This document shows positions 34,599-42,205 of a DNA stretch of 64,000 nt, one piece after another. The DNA comes from Methanomassiliicoccales archaeon (GTDB lineage Archaea > Thermoplasmatota > Thermoplasmata > RBG-16-68-12 > SOIM01). The notes beneath the pieces were generated by a model. It searched no databases. It was given only the letters and a program-made list of their open reading frames with translations, and was not told where the DNA came from. Positions within the stretch are counted from its first letter, which is position 1. Every line of letters starts with the position of its first letter. The position numbers were made by a program, and so were the translations under genes. The DNA lies in contig SOIM01000021.1 of NCBI GenBank assembly GCA_004377185.1, positions 80,832 through 144,831 of the forward strand. Reading direction: 5' to 3'.

Positions 34599-35542
34599 GG
34601 ATTATAGATTTCTCTATTCACCACAAAATCGGGTTGCTGCCCGGAAAGCACTTTGTCCACCTGCTCGGCTGTGGTCATCCCTGCCTTGTTCTGCCCTTCG
34701 ACGGTGGATGCACCCAGGTGGGGAGTGAATATGACGTTCGGTGCGCCAAGCAATGGACTTCCTTCGGGCGGCTCATTCTCGAACACATCAAGGGCCGCAC
34801 CCCGGATCTCGCCGTTCTCCAGGGCTTCGACCAGGGCCGTCTCGTCCATTATTGGTCCTCTGGCACAGTTGACGAGGTATACGGAGTTCTTCATCTTCTT
34901 GAACTGTTCCCTGCCTATCATCCCCCTGGTCTCGTCCGTCAACAGAGCGTGGATCGATATGTAGTCCGAGTTCTCGAGCAGGTCCTCCATGGTTGTGAGC
35001 TTCACGCCTATCTTGTCCGCAACCTCTTGAGGAAGATATGGATCAAAGGCTATGGTTTCCATCCCGAAGGCCTTCGCACGAGAGGCCACCTCCGCGCCTA
35101 TCCTACCGCACCCGACCATACCCAGTGTCTTTCCCATGAGCTCGTTGCCCATCAGTTTCTTCTTCTCCCACTTTCCTTCCTTCATGCTCCTATCGGCGTA
35201 CGGAAGATGTCTTGCCAGAGAGATCATGTGTCCAACTGCCAGCTCGGCCACCGAGACAGTGCTGGACATGGGAGCGTTCACGACGGGTATCTTCTTCTCG
35301 GTCGCATATTGGACGTCTATGTTGTCCACCCCGATGCCTGCCCTGCCAATCACCTTCAGCTTCGCTCCTTTGTCTATCACTTCCCTTGGGACCTTTGTCT
35401 TTCCTCGGACAATGAGTGCATCGTAGTCCGGAATCACATTTGGAAGATCCTCTTTCTCATGAAACTGCGCGGTCACCTCGTATTTCGACCTCAACATCTC
35501 TATGGCACTTTCAGCTATCGCGTCATTGATAAGCACTTTCAT
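34595..35542 (-). CDS. serA: D-isomer 2-hydroxyacid dehydrogenase, phosphoglycerate dehydrogenase-like
   Basis: 315 residues, the short type without ACT domain. VLINDAIAESAIEML, KVIGRAGIGVDNIDVQYAT, the NAD site GKTLGMVGCGRIGAEVASRA, LVNCARGPIMDETALVEALE with its active-site Arg, and FTPHLGASTVEGQ with the His of the catalytic pair. GAG-IGVDNID and LGAST are typical of 3-phosphoglycerate dehydrogenase, so serine synthesis is likely; other 2-hydroxyacids (glyoxylate, hydroxypyruvate) cannot be excluded. Isolated, single-gene transcript. Confidence 0.85.
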   Translation of the reverse strand: MKVLINDAIAESAIEMLRSKYEVTAQFHEKEDLPNVIPDYDALIVRGKTKVPREVIDKGAKLKVIGRAGIGVDNIDVQYATEKKIPVVNAPMSSTVSVAELAVGHMISLARHLPYADRSMKEGKWEKKKLMGNELMGKTLGMVGCGRIGAEVASRAKAFGMETIAFDPYLPQEVADKIGVKLTTMEDLLENSDYISIHALLTDETRGMIGREQFKKMKNSVYLVNCARGPIMDETALVEALENGEIRGAALDVFENEPPEGSPLLGAPNVIFTPHLGASTVEGQNKAGMTTAEQVDKVLSGQQPDFVVNREIYNP

Positions 35543-35606
35543 CTTCTTCCCCGTCGGAAAACGTGATTGTTCTATTAAAGCTATTACGGAGTAATAGGAC
35601 GAGACA

Positions 35607-36059
35607 CTAACGAGCGAACAGGCCGAACAAAACCGCGAAAAGAATCGCCATGGCTATGATTATGCCGATGATTATGGCAATGAGAGCCATCTTGGAACTT
35701 GATCCCCAGACGAGCGGGATGGGTCCGAGAAAGACCACACCACCGTGCTTCGGTTTGACGGATGGGGTCATTCCTCCTTTTCCTCCAGGAGCCGATCCTT
35801 CTTTGCTTGCCGGAGCGCGGGACCTGCCAGGTGACGGTTCGTATGGCTGAACTGCATAGGCTTTGAAGAAGTAGATGATGCCAACGACCACTCCGAGGAA
35901 GACCATCAATCCGCCAACAAAGGCAATTCCGCCTGTGGCCGTGTATACCGGGACGATCAACCAAATGGAGAATGTTCCATGGCCAAGAGGTACTGCGATA
36001 GCGAGGAGAACCGCTCCAAATACAATCAAGCCAAGAGCGGTCCATTTCAACTTCTTCAT
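35607..36059 (-). CDS. DUF131 (TIGR00304) membrane protein
   Basis: 150 residues from ATG 36059 (KKLKWTALGLIVFGAVLLAIA). Three or four spans: ~5-25, ~40-65 (GGIAFVGGLMVFLGVVVGIIYFF) and ~130-150 (MALIAIIIGIIIAMAILFAVLFG). The stretch GGVVFLGPIPLVWGSSSKMAL is the DUF131 hallmark [GGV-x-[FI]-x-GP-I-P-x-x-[FW]-GS]. The spacer between is Pro/Gly/Lys-rich. Function unknown. A strong TATA box 25 nt upstream rules out the in-frame GTG at 36080. Confidence 0.82.
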   Translation of the reverse strand: MKKLKWTALGLIVFGAVLLAIAVPLGHGTFSIWLIVPVYTATGGIAFVGGLMVFLGVVVGIIYFFKAYAVQPYEPSPGRSRAPASKEGSAPGGKGGMTPSVKPKHGGVVFLGPIPLVWGSSSKMALIAIIIGIIIAMAILFAVLFGLFAR

Positions 36060-36081
36060 CAATCTCAAATCAAGGTGCACC

Positions 36082-36089
36082 TTTTATAC
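36082..36089 (-). promoter_or_regulatory. TATA box for the DUF131 gene
   Basis: Read on the minus strand TATAAAAG, centred about 25 nt before ATG 36059. It predicts a leaderless transcript and excludes the upstream in-frame GTG at 36080. Confidence 0.6.
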
Positions 36090-36212
36090 ATATCTTTCGG
36101 GTTTTTCCGCGTTGACCGAAAAACCTCCTGGCCCTTGTAGGATTGTCTCGCCTTGAACGCTCTGCAGAATATGAGAGCGGGACAGCAGAACCCGGTGTTG
36201 TGTTGCATCGAT

Positions 36213-36236
36213 TTTCGGTTACACCCCTAACCGAAA
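36213..36236. promoter_or_regulatory. 9-bp inverted repeat upstream of small unknown gene
   Basis: TTTCGGTTA (36213-36221) and TAACCGAAA (36228-36236) are exact reverse complements around CACCCC. The element ends 13 nt before the ATG at 36249. It could be an operator or an RNA hairpin over the ribosome-binding region. Confidence 0.45.
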
Positions 36237-36248
36237 GATATCAAGGAA

Positions 36249-36569
36249 ATGGAGGGAGAGACTGTGGAGATAAAGAACACAATGGAGATGTTAGGCCTCA
36301 AAGAAGCAACAATAGTCTCCTTCGACATTCCCAACAGAGATAGGTGCGGGAGGAGCAACATCCAGAGATTTCTTCATGGACGAACTGATACCAAGAGCGT
36401 GAACGGAAAGATGAAGACATACAGATATCCAGGCCTATTGGATGAGGGCGGATTCAGATTGGGGCAATCGGTGTTTCTCCTTCCCCCTGATCTTGCATCT
36501 AGACTGATTCTGAAACTGAGGGGACTGAAAATAAGCCATCGCTATTGGGATGTGTTGGTGCACGGGTAG
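36249..36569 (+). CDS. Small protein of unknown function, paralogue of the 2791 gene
   Basis: 106 residues. Core ATIVSFDIPNRDRCGRSNIQRFLHGR in parts, then KMKTYRYPGLLDEGGFRLGQSVFLLP and a C-terminal helix-strand (LASRLILKLRGL, YWDVLVHG). Strand-P-x-x-D-R, S near the helix, L-x-G-R, GK, YR and GLLD line up with the 2791-3096 protein. Same predicted small alpha/beta fold. Preceded by a 9-bp inverted repeat. The start is not certain: ATG 36249, GTG 36264 and ATG 36279 are in frame before the conserved core. Confidence 0.6.
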   Translation: MEGETVEIKNTMEMLGLKEATIVSFDIPNRDRCGRSNIQRFLHGRTDTKSVNGKMKTYRYPGLLDEGGFRLGQSVFLLPPDLASRLILKLRGLKISHRYWDVLVHG

Positions 36570-36699
36570 TTCCCCGCATTTGACTGGAAGAGTTCTCGGT
36601 CGACACTGGGTTTTTTCTCTTGCAAGTCAGAGCAACCGCAAGGCCGTCCCCAGACCCGGGACAATATCCTTAAGTCTGCTCCGCCCATTACGAGAGGAA

Positions 36700-37569
36700 A
36701 TGATCAAACAGCTCGTCAAAAGGCTTCTCCAGAAGACTGGCTGCAATGTCAGAATCAAAGGAGAGATTCTCGAAGCTTGGAGAGGCGGCACAAAACTGAC
36801 CATAGCGTTTCCCTCAGAAGAGACTGCCAAAGATATCGTTGAGCACATTGTTGGCATGGAAGGGCAGGCGGTAGTGGTCCCGCTTTTCAATGGTTTTACC
36901 GCGGATGAACCGAAATCGGAAGGAATCACCGTCCTGGGCAGAACCGAACTGGAGGATGAAATAGTACAAGTGCTCATGGGCAGGAAGAAGGCCAGAGAGA
37001 CCGTGCTTGCAGCGTTCTTTGCCGATTCATTGGATGAAGAGCTCCAGGAGGCTATGGCCAAACCCATTGTCGAGAGGGAGGAAGTGATAGAGATAGGCAG
37101 CAAGACCGTGGAGGGTTTCAACTACATACTTGACCTCGTGCCGTATTTCGTGTTTGGATACCATTCCGTCGTTGAGTTGGGGGAAGGAGAGGTCCATGAG
37201 ACGAAGGGTGTCATAGGCGTCAACGCCCTGACAGAATCACCGGAAGTCTGGACTGAGGACTTCGAAAGAGTGGACAGCCTGGAGTACTTCGACAGGAAGC
37301 TCGAGCCCAAGATTGATGAAAGGGAAGCCTTCCAGATAGCCCAAAATGAAGCGATGGAACTGGGGACTATGGAGAAGGAAAGAGTCAAGGAAACTGGAAG
37401 CGCCAGGGTCGTGGAGAAGAAGAGAATCAAACCGAAGAAGGAGGACATCCAGATAGAAGGAGGAGGCCTGGTCTATCTCCCCATTTGGTGCGTCGAAGGG
37501 ACGAAAGGAGTGATAATAATCAATGCGTGTACTGGAAAGATCCTGAGAGAGAATCTGTACCATTCCTAG
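36700..37569 (+). CDS. Protein of unknown function with PepSY-like C-terminal part
   Basis: 289 residues from ATG 36700 (IKQLVKRLLQKTGCNV); the frame is open farther up, but the residues before it look random. The N-terminal ~100 residues are alpha/beta (GGTKLTIAFPSEETAKDIVEHI, GITVLGRTELEDEIVQVLMG), faintly like restriction-endonuclease-type folds. The C-terminal part has AFQIAQNEAMELG, a Lys/Glu-rich linker, and VYLPIWCVEGTKGVIIINACTGKILRENLY, a strand pattern seen in PepSY-type domains. No membrane span. Function not recognised; both resemblances are weak. Confidence 0.65.
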   Translation: MIKQLVKRLLQKTGCNVRIKGEILEAWRGGTKLTIAFPSEETAKDIVEHIVGMEGQAVVVPLFNGFTADEPKSEGITVLGRTELEDEIVQVLMGRKKARETVLAAFFADSLDEELQEAMAKPIVEREEVIEIGSKTVEGFNYILDLVPYFVFGYHSVVELGEGEVHETKGVIGVNALTESPEVWTEDFERVDSLEYFDRKLEPKIDEREAFQIAQNEAMELGTMEKERVKETGSARVVEKKRIKPKKEDIQIEGGGLVYLPIWCVEGTKGVIIINACTGKILRENLYHS

Positions 37570-37662
37570 TTCCGGTCAAAGTGCTGATTTCTCCTAATTC
37601 GAACTGAAAGGGCTGTGCGAAAAGTTAATTACTCGACCTTGCATTTTGAAAGACCGGTTTTG

Positions 37663-37869
37663 ATGGCGATTCCCCCTCCTGAACCAGAAAAAGGAAGAGA
37701 AGAACCGGTAGGCATTGGCATGGTAATCGGAGGATCTGCTGGTCTCATCATAGGAGGGGTGGCTGGTGGACCGTTGGGGTCCTCCATAGGTGGAGTGCTG
37801 GGTGCCTTCCTGGGTCACTTCATCGAACACTACGAGATGAGGAGGAAGGAAACGGTGGAGGGACTGTAG
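37663..37869 (+). CDS. Small glycine-zipper membrane protein
   Basis: 68 residues from ATG (AIPPPEPEKGREEPVG). One long hydrophobic, Gly-rich stretch IGMVIGGSAGLIIGGVAGGPLG with SSIGGVLGAFLGHFI, of the glycine-zipper type that packs in membranes as oligomers. Charged C-terminus HYEMRRKETVEGL. It precedes another membrane protein gene by one base, so the two are likely co-made. Function unknown. Confidence 0.65.
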   Translation: MAIPPPEPEKGREEPVGIGMVIGGSAGLIIGGVAGGPLGSSIGGVLGAFLGHFIEHYEMRRKETVEGL

Positions 37870-37870
37870 G

Positions 37871-38311
37871 ATGGAAGAAGAGAGACGACTGGAGATCGTC
37901 TTCATAACCAGAACCTACATGATGCTTCTCTACGTAATAGCCACCATATTCCTTCTCCTGATACTCGGTGGGATACTCAACAGCACCAGCAAGAAGCCAG
38001 ACGCTGTCTTCAATCTGTATCTGGCTTTGGGACTGTGGATATGCTTCGTCGCCGGAGGAATGGTGTACGAGTACCACAGGGAGGCTTTCCTGCGTATTGG
38101 ATATGCAAGGAAGTCGGTCAAGATCGTCCTTCCATTGGCTTTCCTCCTCACTGTGGGCATTCCAATAATACTCGTGGCGGAGTTCATGGCAGACCCGGGC
38201 ATTAGATTGGTCTTCTCGATAGTAATCGTACTTCTCAGCATACTTATGTGGCGGACAGTGTCCATGCTCATCCGGGAAAAACGGAAGGCGTTCGTGGAAA
38301 GGAGGTTCTGA
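37871..38311 (+). CDS. Four-span membrane protein
   Basis: 146 residues. Spans at ~15-38 (YMMLLYVIATIFLLLILGGIL), ~47-65 (FNLYLALGLWICFVAGGMV), ~85-103 (IVLPLAFLLTVGIPIILVA) and ~110-130 (LVFSIVIVLLSILMWRTVSML). Short charged termini, no known motif. In operon with the glycine-zipper gene. Function unknown. Confidence 0.68.
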   Translation: MEEERRLEIVFITRTYMMLLYVIATIFLLLILGGILNSTSKKPDAVFNLYLALGLWICFVAGGMVYEYHREAFLRIGYARKSVKIVLPLAFLLTVGIPIILVAEFMADPGIRLVFSIVIVLLSILMWRTVSMLIREKRKAFVERRF

Positions 38312-38317
38312 AAGCGG

Positions 38318-38767
38318 CTAGGACTTCACAAGCTTCTCTATGGTTCTTGTTATCCTGTCCCAGTGGCTTCCCTGCCAGTAATACTTGTTGCAGTTCGGAC
38401 AGAACCAGAACTCCTCCTGACGGTCGTAGACCCCTCCAGGAACTTCCCCCTCCGCTGAGGACTTGTCCACCTTCTCTATCCGAGCGTTGCAGAGTGAGCA
38501 CCTGGACATGGGTTCAGTGACCTTCAGCTCAAGCTCTTTCATCGTGAATGTGAGCTGTTCCTCAAGATCATCGCTCTCCACATACAGTGCTTGCGCCTTG
38601 ACGGTGCTGCTCAGTTCCTTGTCCCTCGTAAGAATGACCCTGCCTTCCTCAATCGCAATCTCTACGATCTCTCGGTCCGGAATGGGGCCTGGATAGAGAA
38701 CATCGAACCCCAAAAGCCTCAGCCATCTTGCAAGGCTCCCGAGCATATGGTCGCAGATGAACCTCAA
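38318..38767 (-). CDS. Mut7-C RNase domain protein (DUF82)
   Basis: 149 residues. FICDHMLGSLARWLRLLGFDVLY is the Mut7-C N-terminus with its Asp; GRVILTRDKELSS holds the next acidic site of this PIN-like nuclease fold. The C-terminal half is a zinc ribbon: CSLCNARI and CPNCNKYYWQGSHW. Family members are predicted RNases. It overlaps the upstream arfC end by 4 nt, so they form one operon with no obvious functional link. Confidence 0.85.
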   Translation of the reverse strand: MRFICDHMLGSLARWLRLLGFDVLYPGPIPDREIVEIAIEEGRVILTRDKELSSTVKAQALYVESDDLEEQLTFTMKELELKVTEPMSRCSLCNARIEKVDKSSAEGEVPGGVYDRQEEFWFCPNCNKYYWQGSHWDRITRTIEKLVKS

Positions 38768-39402
38768 CGCTTCACCTCATATTCGAGAAGAATCCCATCC
38801 CCGAGCTGCCTTGATTTCGTGAGAACGAGCGGGATGATATCCTCGAATGCAGCGGCACCCTCACCGCCAGCCAGTGTGGGAGATCTCACACCCCCGATAA
38901 CCATGCTTCCAACAAAGACCTTCAGTTCATTCACCAACCCCTCTTTCAAGAAGGTCCAAATGACTGTTTCGCCACCCTCCACCAGCACCTTCCTCACGCC
39001 CTTCTCGTACAGATGGCTCAGCAAAGAAGAGATGTCCACCTCATCTTCTCCAAACCTCGCAACCTCCGCCTGGCCGAAAGTGGATTCGCATCCCTCGGAC
39101 GTGACTATGAGCGTTGGGGCATCCCCTTTGAGGACCTCGGCTTCCAAGGGAGTTCTGCCGTTCGAGTCAAGAACAATGCGTAGGGGCTTTCGGGCATCCT
39201 GCACATATTTCTCCTTCACGGTCAGATTCGGGTCGTCAGAAAGAATGGTCCCTACACCCACCAGAATGGCATCACACTCGTTCCGGAGCCTGTGCACCCT
39301 TGCAATGTCCTCCTCATTCGAGATCCTAGTCTGTCTCCGAGAAGGAAGGGCGATCTTCCCATCAATGGACACAGCACAGTTGACTATGACTTTTGGTCTC
39401 AA
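38764..39402 (-). CDS. arfC: 2,5-diamino-6-ribosylamino-4(3H)-pyrimidinone 5'-phosphate reductase
   Basis: 212 residues from TTG 39402. Archaeal riboflavin-pathway reductase of the RibD C-terminal/DHFR-like fold. VIVNCAVSIDGKIALPSR, DAILVGVGTILSDDPNLTVK, LRIVLDSNGR, VRKVLVEGGETVIWTFL and the C-terminal VGSMVIGGVRSPTLAGGEG are family motifs. A TATA box at 39422-39429 lies 25 nt before the TTG, which argues for a leaderless TTG and against upstream starts. Overlaps Mut7-C by 4 nt. Confidence 0.9.
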   Translation of the reverse strand: MRPKVIVNCAVSIDGKIALPSRRQTRISNEEDIARVHRLRNECDAILVGVGTILSDDPNLTVKEKYVQDARKPLRIVLDSNGRTPLEAEVLKGDAPTLIVTSEGCESTFGQAEVARFGEDEVDISSLLSHLYEKGVRKVLVEGGETVIWTFLKEGLVNELKVFVGSMVIGGVRSPTLAGGEGAAAFEDIIPLVLTKSRQLGDGILLEYEVKR

Positions 39403-39421
39403 CGTCCAGTATATTACCGAT

Positions 39422-39429
39422 GTATATAA
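39422..39429 (-). promoter_or_regulatory. TATA box for arfC
   Basis: TTATATAC on the minus strand, centred about 25 nt before TTG 39402. It decides the start of arfC. Confidence 0.55.
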
Positions 39430-39486
39430 CAATAATTGGTAATCTTGCAGAGAGGTTTAAGTAAGGGTATTACAATCGCATCCATA

Positions 39487-40266
39487 ATGGCTCCACCGAA
39501 TGATGTCCACATATACGAACTTCGAAGAATGGACTTGAAGGGAGCGACGGTCATAGACGGCTTCCCGAGCGTGGGATTAGTGAGCTCGATCGTTGCAAAC
39601 TACCTGATAAACGCGCTTTCGCTGAAGCAGATCGGCATGATGGACTCAGTGTACTTTCCCACCGTGTCCCTGATAAGGGATGGGGAACCCATGAACCCCG
39701 TCAGGATATACGCGGGAAAGGAGCCTGCCGCCGGGCCCCATGACAAGATAGTTGTTTTCATCTCGGAGTTCCAGCCTCCTCCGAACCTCATCAAGGTGAT
39801 TGCCTCAACGGTCCTGGATTGGGCTCAGGAACAGAAGTGCGAGATGATGGTCTGCCCAGAGGGACTAATTGTGGACAAGGACAAGGATTTGAGCACGAAC
39901 GACGCAATCGAGGTCTATGGCATCGGCAGCACGCCAAGGGCGGCCGAGCTTCTGAAAACCCACAACATTACGATCTTTGAGGAGGGTGTGATAACCGGAG
40001 TTGCTGGTGTTCTCCTGAACGAGGGCAAGAAGAGGGAGTTCAGCGTTCTCAGCCTTCTGTCGGAAGCCCATCCAGACTATCCGGACGCCCGCGCGGCGGC
40101 TCGGGTCATAGAGACCATCGACAAGTTACTGCTCCACACTGAACTGGATGCCCAACCCCTGTACGAAGAAGCAGAGAGAATAGAAGAACAGCTCAAGACC
40201 ATTCATCGCCAGACGACGATGGCCAAGAAACCGCCAGTGCCCACTCGGCCATCGATGTACGGGTAG
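39487..40266 (+). CDS. PAC2-family protein (proteasome assembly chaperone-like)
   Basis: 259 residues from ATG 39487. DLKGATVIDGFPSVGLVSSIVANYLI, QIGMMDSVYFPTVSLIRDGEP, VVFISEFQPPP, MVCPEGL and GVITGVAGVLLNEG match the PAC2/DUF75 family, whose archaeal members (PbaA/PbaB) act as proteasome-linked chaperones. A C-terminal helix (~215-245) fits the family. Divergent from arfC; TATA-like GGTTTAAG near 39454-39461 predicts a near-leaderless start. Converges with rtcA with a 1-nt gap. Confidence 0.85.
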   Translation: MAPPNDVHIYELRRMDLKGATVIDGFPSVGLVSSIVANYLINALSLKQIGMMDSVYFPTVSLIRDGEPMNPVRIYAGKEPAAGPHDKIVVFISEFQPPPNLIKVIASTVLDWAQEQKCEMMVCPEGLIVDKDKDLSTNDAIEVYGIGSTPRAAELLKTHNITIFEEGVITGVAGVLLNEGKKREFSVLSLLSEAHPDYPDARAAARVIETIDKLLLHTELDAQPLYEEAERIEEQLKTIHRQTTMAKKPPVPTRPSMYG

Positions 40267-40267
40267 C

Positions 40268-41299
40268 CTAACTGGGCCTTACGCAAACCTTGTACAGATC
40301 GTTGATTCTAGTTTTGTCGAACTCCACATCGAAGAAATGCCCAAAGAGCCACATGTTGGTCTTGGCGTGGTTCGAGATTTCTCTGGTCAAAAAGGTTGAT
40401 TCTCCGTCCGCCAAGACCATGTAGGGCAAAACCTGATCGGAGAGATGGACATCCAGCGTGGCACCACCTTTCCATTCATCCATCAGCTTCTTGGAAGCGG
40501 TCTGACCCACCTTTTCAGCCCTCACCCCCCTCTCTGCCAGCGAATTCGCACCCAGGATCGTCCTATCCGTCTCGGCCCAGAGCACGATTCCTCCGCCCTG
40601 TCCGAACGCATCTTCACCACCGAGGGTCTTCGCGTCTATGCCGGTCTTTCCCAATCCTGCCAGTTCTTCCTCCGCTGCCTTTTTCATGCGGTCCGCCACA
40701 TGAGATGGCAGATTCCCCACATGGGAGATCCCTCCAATCGATCTGAGATCCCCTTTCTCTTCCAGTCTCAAAGGAGCCAGTTTTTCTATTGGTTCCACGT
40801 GCAAGACCACCTTTCCACCACCTTTCGGGTAGTAGCCCCTCCTCACCCTTTCAATTCGGGCGAACACGCCCATCTTCTCGATCATGGGGAGGAACACGAA
40901 CTGGAAATAGTCGATGGGGGGAGACCAGCGGACATCTGTCCCACCTGTCACCGTGAAAACGGACTTCGTAGGAGCATGGAGTGCGGGAATCAGACAAGCC
41001 TGGAACACAAGGGTTATGGCACCGGCGGTCCCAACATCGAAATTGAACTTACCACCCCTCAGTTCACCTGGATGGAGCTCAACCTTCTGGGAGCCTATCT
41101 CCAAACCCTCCACTTTGGCATCACACAACCTGGCCACTGATTTAATCGATGTCAAGTGTTGGGCGGCCAAGCCTGGCTTTGGCCTTCCTGCCCTTATCTT
41201 CACTATTCTTATGTCCTTACCAGTCACGGCCGAGAGGGCAACGGACATCCTGAGTATCTGCCCCCCTCCTTCGCCCCAGGACCCATCTATCTCGATCAT
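40268..41299 (-). CDS. rtcA: RNA 3'-terminal phosphate cyclase
   Basis: 343 residues. Converts RNA 3'-phosphate ends to 2',3'-cyclic phosphate with ATP. IEIDGSWGEGGGQILRMSVALSAVTG is the RtcA N-terminus; RAGRPKPGLAAQHLTS, FDVGTAGAITLVFQACLIP and GYYPKGGGKV follow; the catalytic His is in HLSDQVLPYM. GGEDAFGQGGGIVLWA is also typical. Length normal. Upstream on the same strand, 28 nt before its start, lies a small ribbon-helix-helix-like gene. Confidence 0.93.
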   Translation of the reverse strand: MIEIDGSWGEGGGQILRMSVALSAVTGKDIRIVKIRAGRPKPGLAAQHLTSIKSVARLCDAKVEGLEIGSQKVELHPGELRGGKFNFDVGTAGAITLVFQACLIPALHAPTKSVFTVTGGTDVRWSPPIDYFQFVFLPMIEKMGVFARIERVRRGYYPKGGGKVVLHVEPIEKLAPLRLEEKGDLRSIGGISHVGNLPSHVADRMKKAAEEELAGLGKTGIDAKTLGGEDAFGQGGGIVLWAETDRTILGANSLAERGVRAEKVGQTASKKLMDEWKGGATLDVHLSDQVLPYMVLADGESTFLTREISNHAKTNMWLFGHFFDVEFDKTRINDLYKVCVRPS

Positions 41300-41326
41300 T
41301 CCTGCACCGGACCAAGAATCAGAACC

Positions 41327-41518
41327 TCACACATCGTCGAAGCGGCCTGCTTCCTCTGCCTCGATCAGTTTGTCCAGTTCCCCTGCTAATCTCTGAATCC
41401 CTCGGGCCGTTTCTATCAAACGGCGAGCGAGCTGGTCCATCGTCTCCCCCTCTTCAGCCAGCTTCTGCAGTTCTTCCAGGGTCTCTTTGTCGATCTTTAG
41501 TGTGGCTTCCTCACTCAC
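41327..41518 (-). CDS. Ribbon-helix-helix antitoxin-like small protein
   Basis: 63 residues from GTG 41518, with GGGGTG 5 nt before it; longer in-frame starts exist but the extra residues look random. SEEATLKIDKETLEELQKLAEEGETMDQLARRLIETARG in parts has the pattern strand (ATLKI) plus two helices seen in RHH repressors and VapB-type antitoxins. The C-terminal helix is acidic (ELDKLIEAEEAGRFDDV), as in antitoxins that wrap a toxin. No toxin gene is beside it; rtcA, an RNA-end enzyme, is next. Confidence 0.6.
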   Translation of the reverse strand: MSEEATLKIDKETLEELQKLAEEGETMDQLARRLIETARGIQRLAGELDKLIEAEEAGRFDDV

Positions 41519-41665
41519 ACGGTTCACCCCTTTCCGGAAATGTATTGCAGCCTGTCTGAAATAGCTTTCCCAACCACTCGTTGTTGACCTCGGGCACATC
41601 TCACAAACCGCTGGTAAAGGCAAAGACTTTATTTATACCGTATCTTTGTGTCTCTCGGATATCAC

Positions 41666-42205
41666 ATGGCAGTCGAAATTCACCCATCCGCACATGTATC
41701 GAAGGATGCCGAAGTGGGAGAGGGGACCAGGGTCTGGCACGAAGTTCAGATTCGAGAAGGGGCAAGGGTGGGCAAGAACTGCACACTCGGAAAATGCGTG
41801 TATGTCGGAAAGAACGTAGTGGTCGGGGACAACTGCAAGATACAGAACAGGGCTTCGCTCTACCAAGGCGTGAAGGTTGGAAGCGATGTTTTCATCGGTC
41901 CCCATGTGATCGTCACGAACGATCGCCATCCAAGAGCGGACTCCCCGGACTGGAAGGTTGTTGAAACCACAATAGAGGACGGTGCTTCGATAGGCGCCAA
42001 CTCGACCATCATGTGTGGCATCACGATATGCGAGCACGCGATGATCGGGGCGGGTTCCGTCGTCACAAGAGATGTTGGACCCCACGAGCTGGTCATGGGC
42101 AATCCCGCAACGAAACGAGGATACGTATGCTCCTGCGGTAGGACACTTGACGAGGACAACCACTGTAGCCACTGTGACAAGACAATCGACATAGGAGCGC
42201 TCTAA
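41666..42205 (+). CDS. wbpD: UDP-sugar 3-N-acetyltransferase, WbpD-like
   Basis: 179 residues. Left-handed beta-helix acyltransferase: hexapeptide repeats from IHPSAHVSKDAEVGEGTRVW on, VYVGKNVVVGDNCKIQNRASLYQGVKVG in parts, and the C-terminal GAGSVVTRDVGPHELVMGNPA. Matches the enzyme that acetylates UDP-GlcNAc3NA in the WbpABEDI route. The end carries CSCGRTLDEDNHCSHC, a possible zinc site not usual in this family. ATG 41666; TATA-like TTTATAC at 41633-41639. Stop overlaps wbpE ATG (TAATG). Confidence 0.85.
   Translation: MAVEIHPSAHVSKDAEVGEGTRVWHEVQIREGARVGKNCTLGKCVYVGKNVVVGDNCKIQNRASLYQGVKVGSDVFIGPHVIVTNDRHPRADSPDWKVVETTIEDGASIGANSTIMCGITICEHAMIGAGSVVTRDVGPHELVMGNPATKRGYVCSCGRTLDEDNHCSHCDKTIDIGAL

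Noticed and set aside
34634..35566. 310-residue open frame on the plus strand
   Set aside because: Antisense to the serA-like gene, which has full NAD and active-site motifs; the plus frame has none.
36100..36126. GGTTTTT...AAAAACC inverted pair
   Set aside because: Short A/T-rich arms with an imperfect 12-nt middle; could easily arise by chance and no gene starts at a fitting distance.
36143..36343. 66-residue frame before the second small paralogue
   Set aside because: Overlaps the better-supported 36249 gene in another frame and has no conserved pattern.
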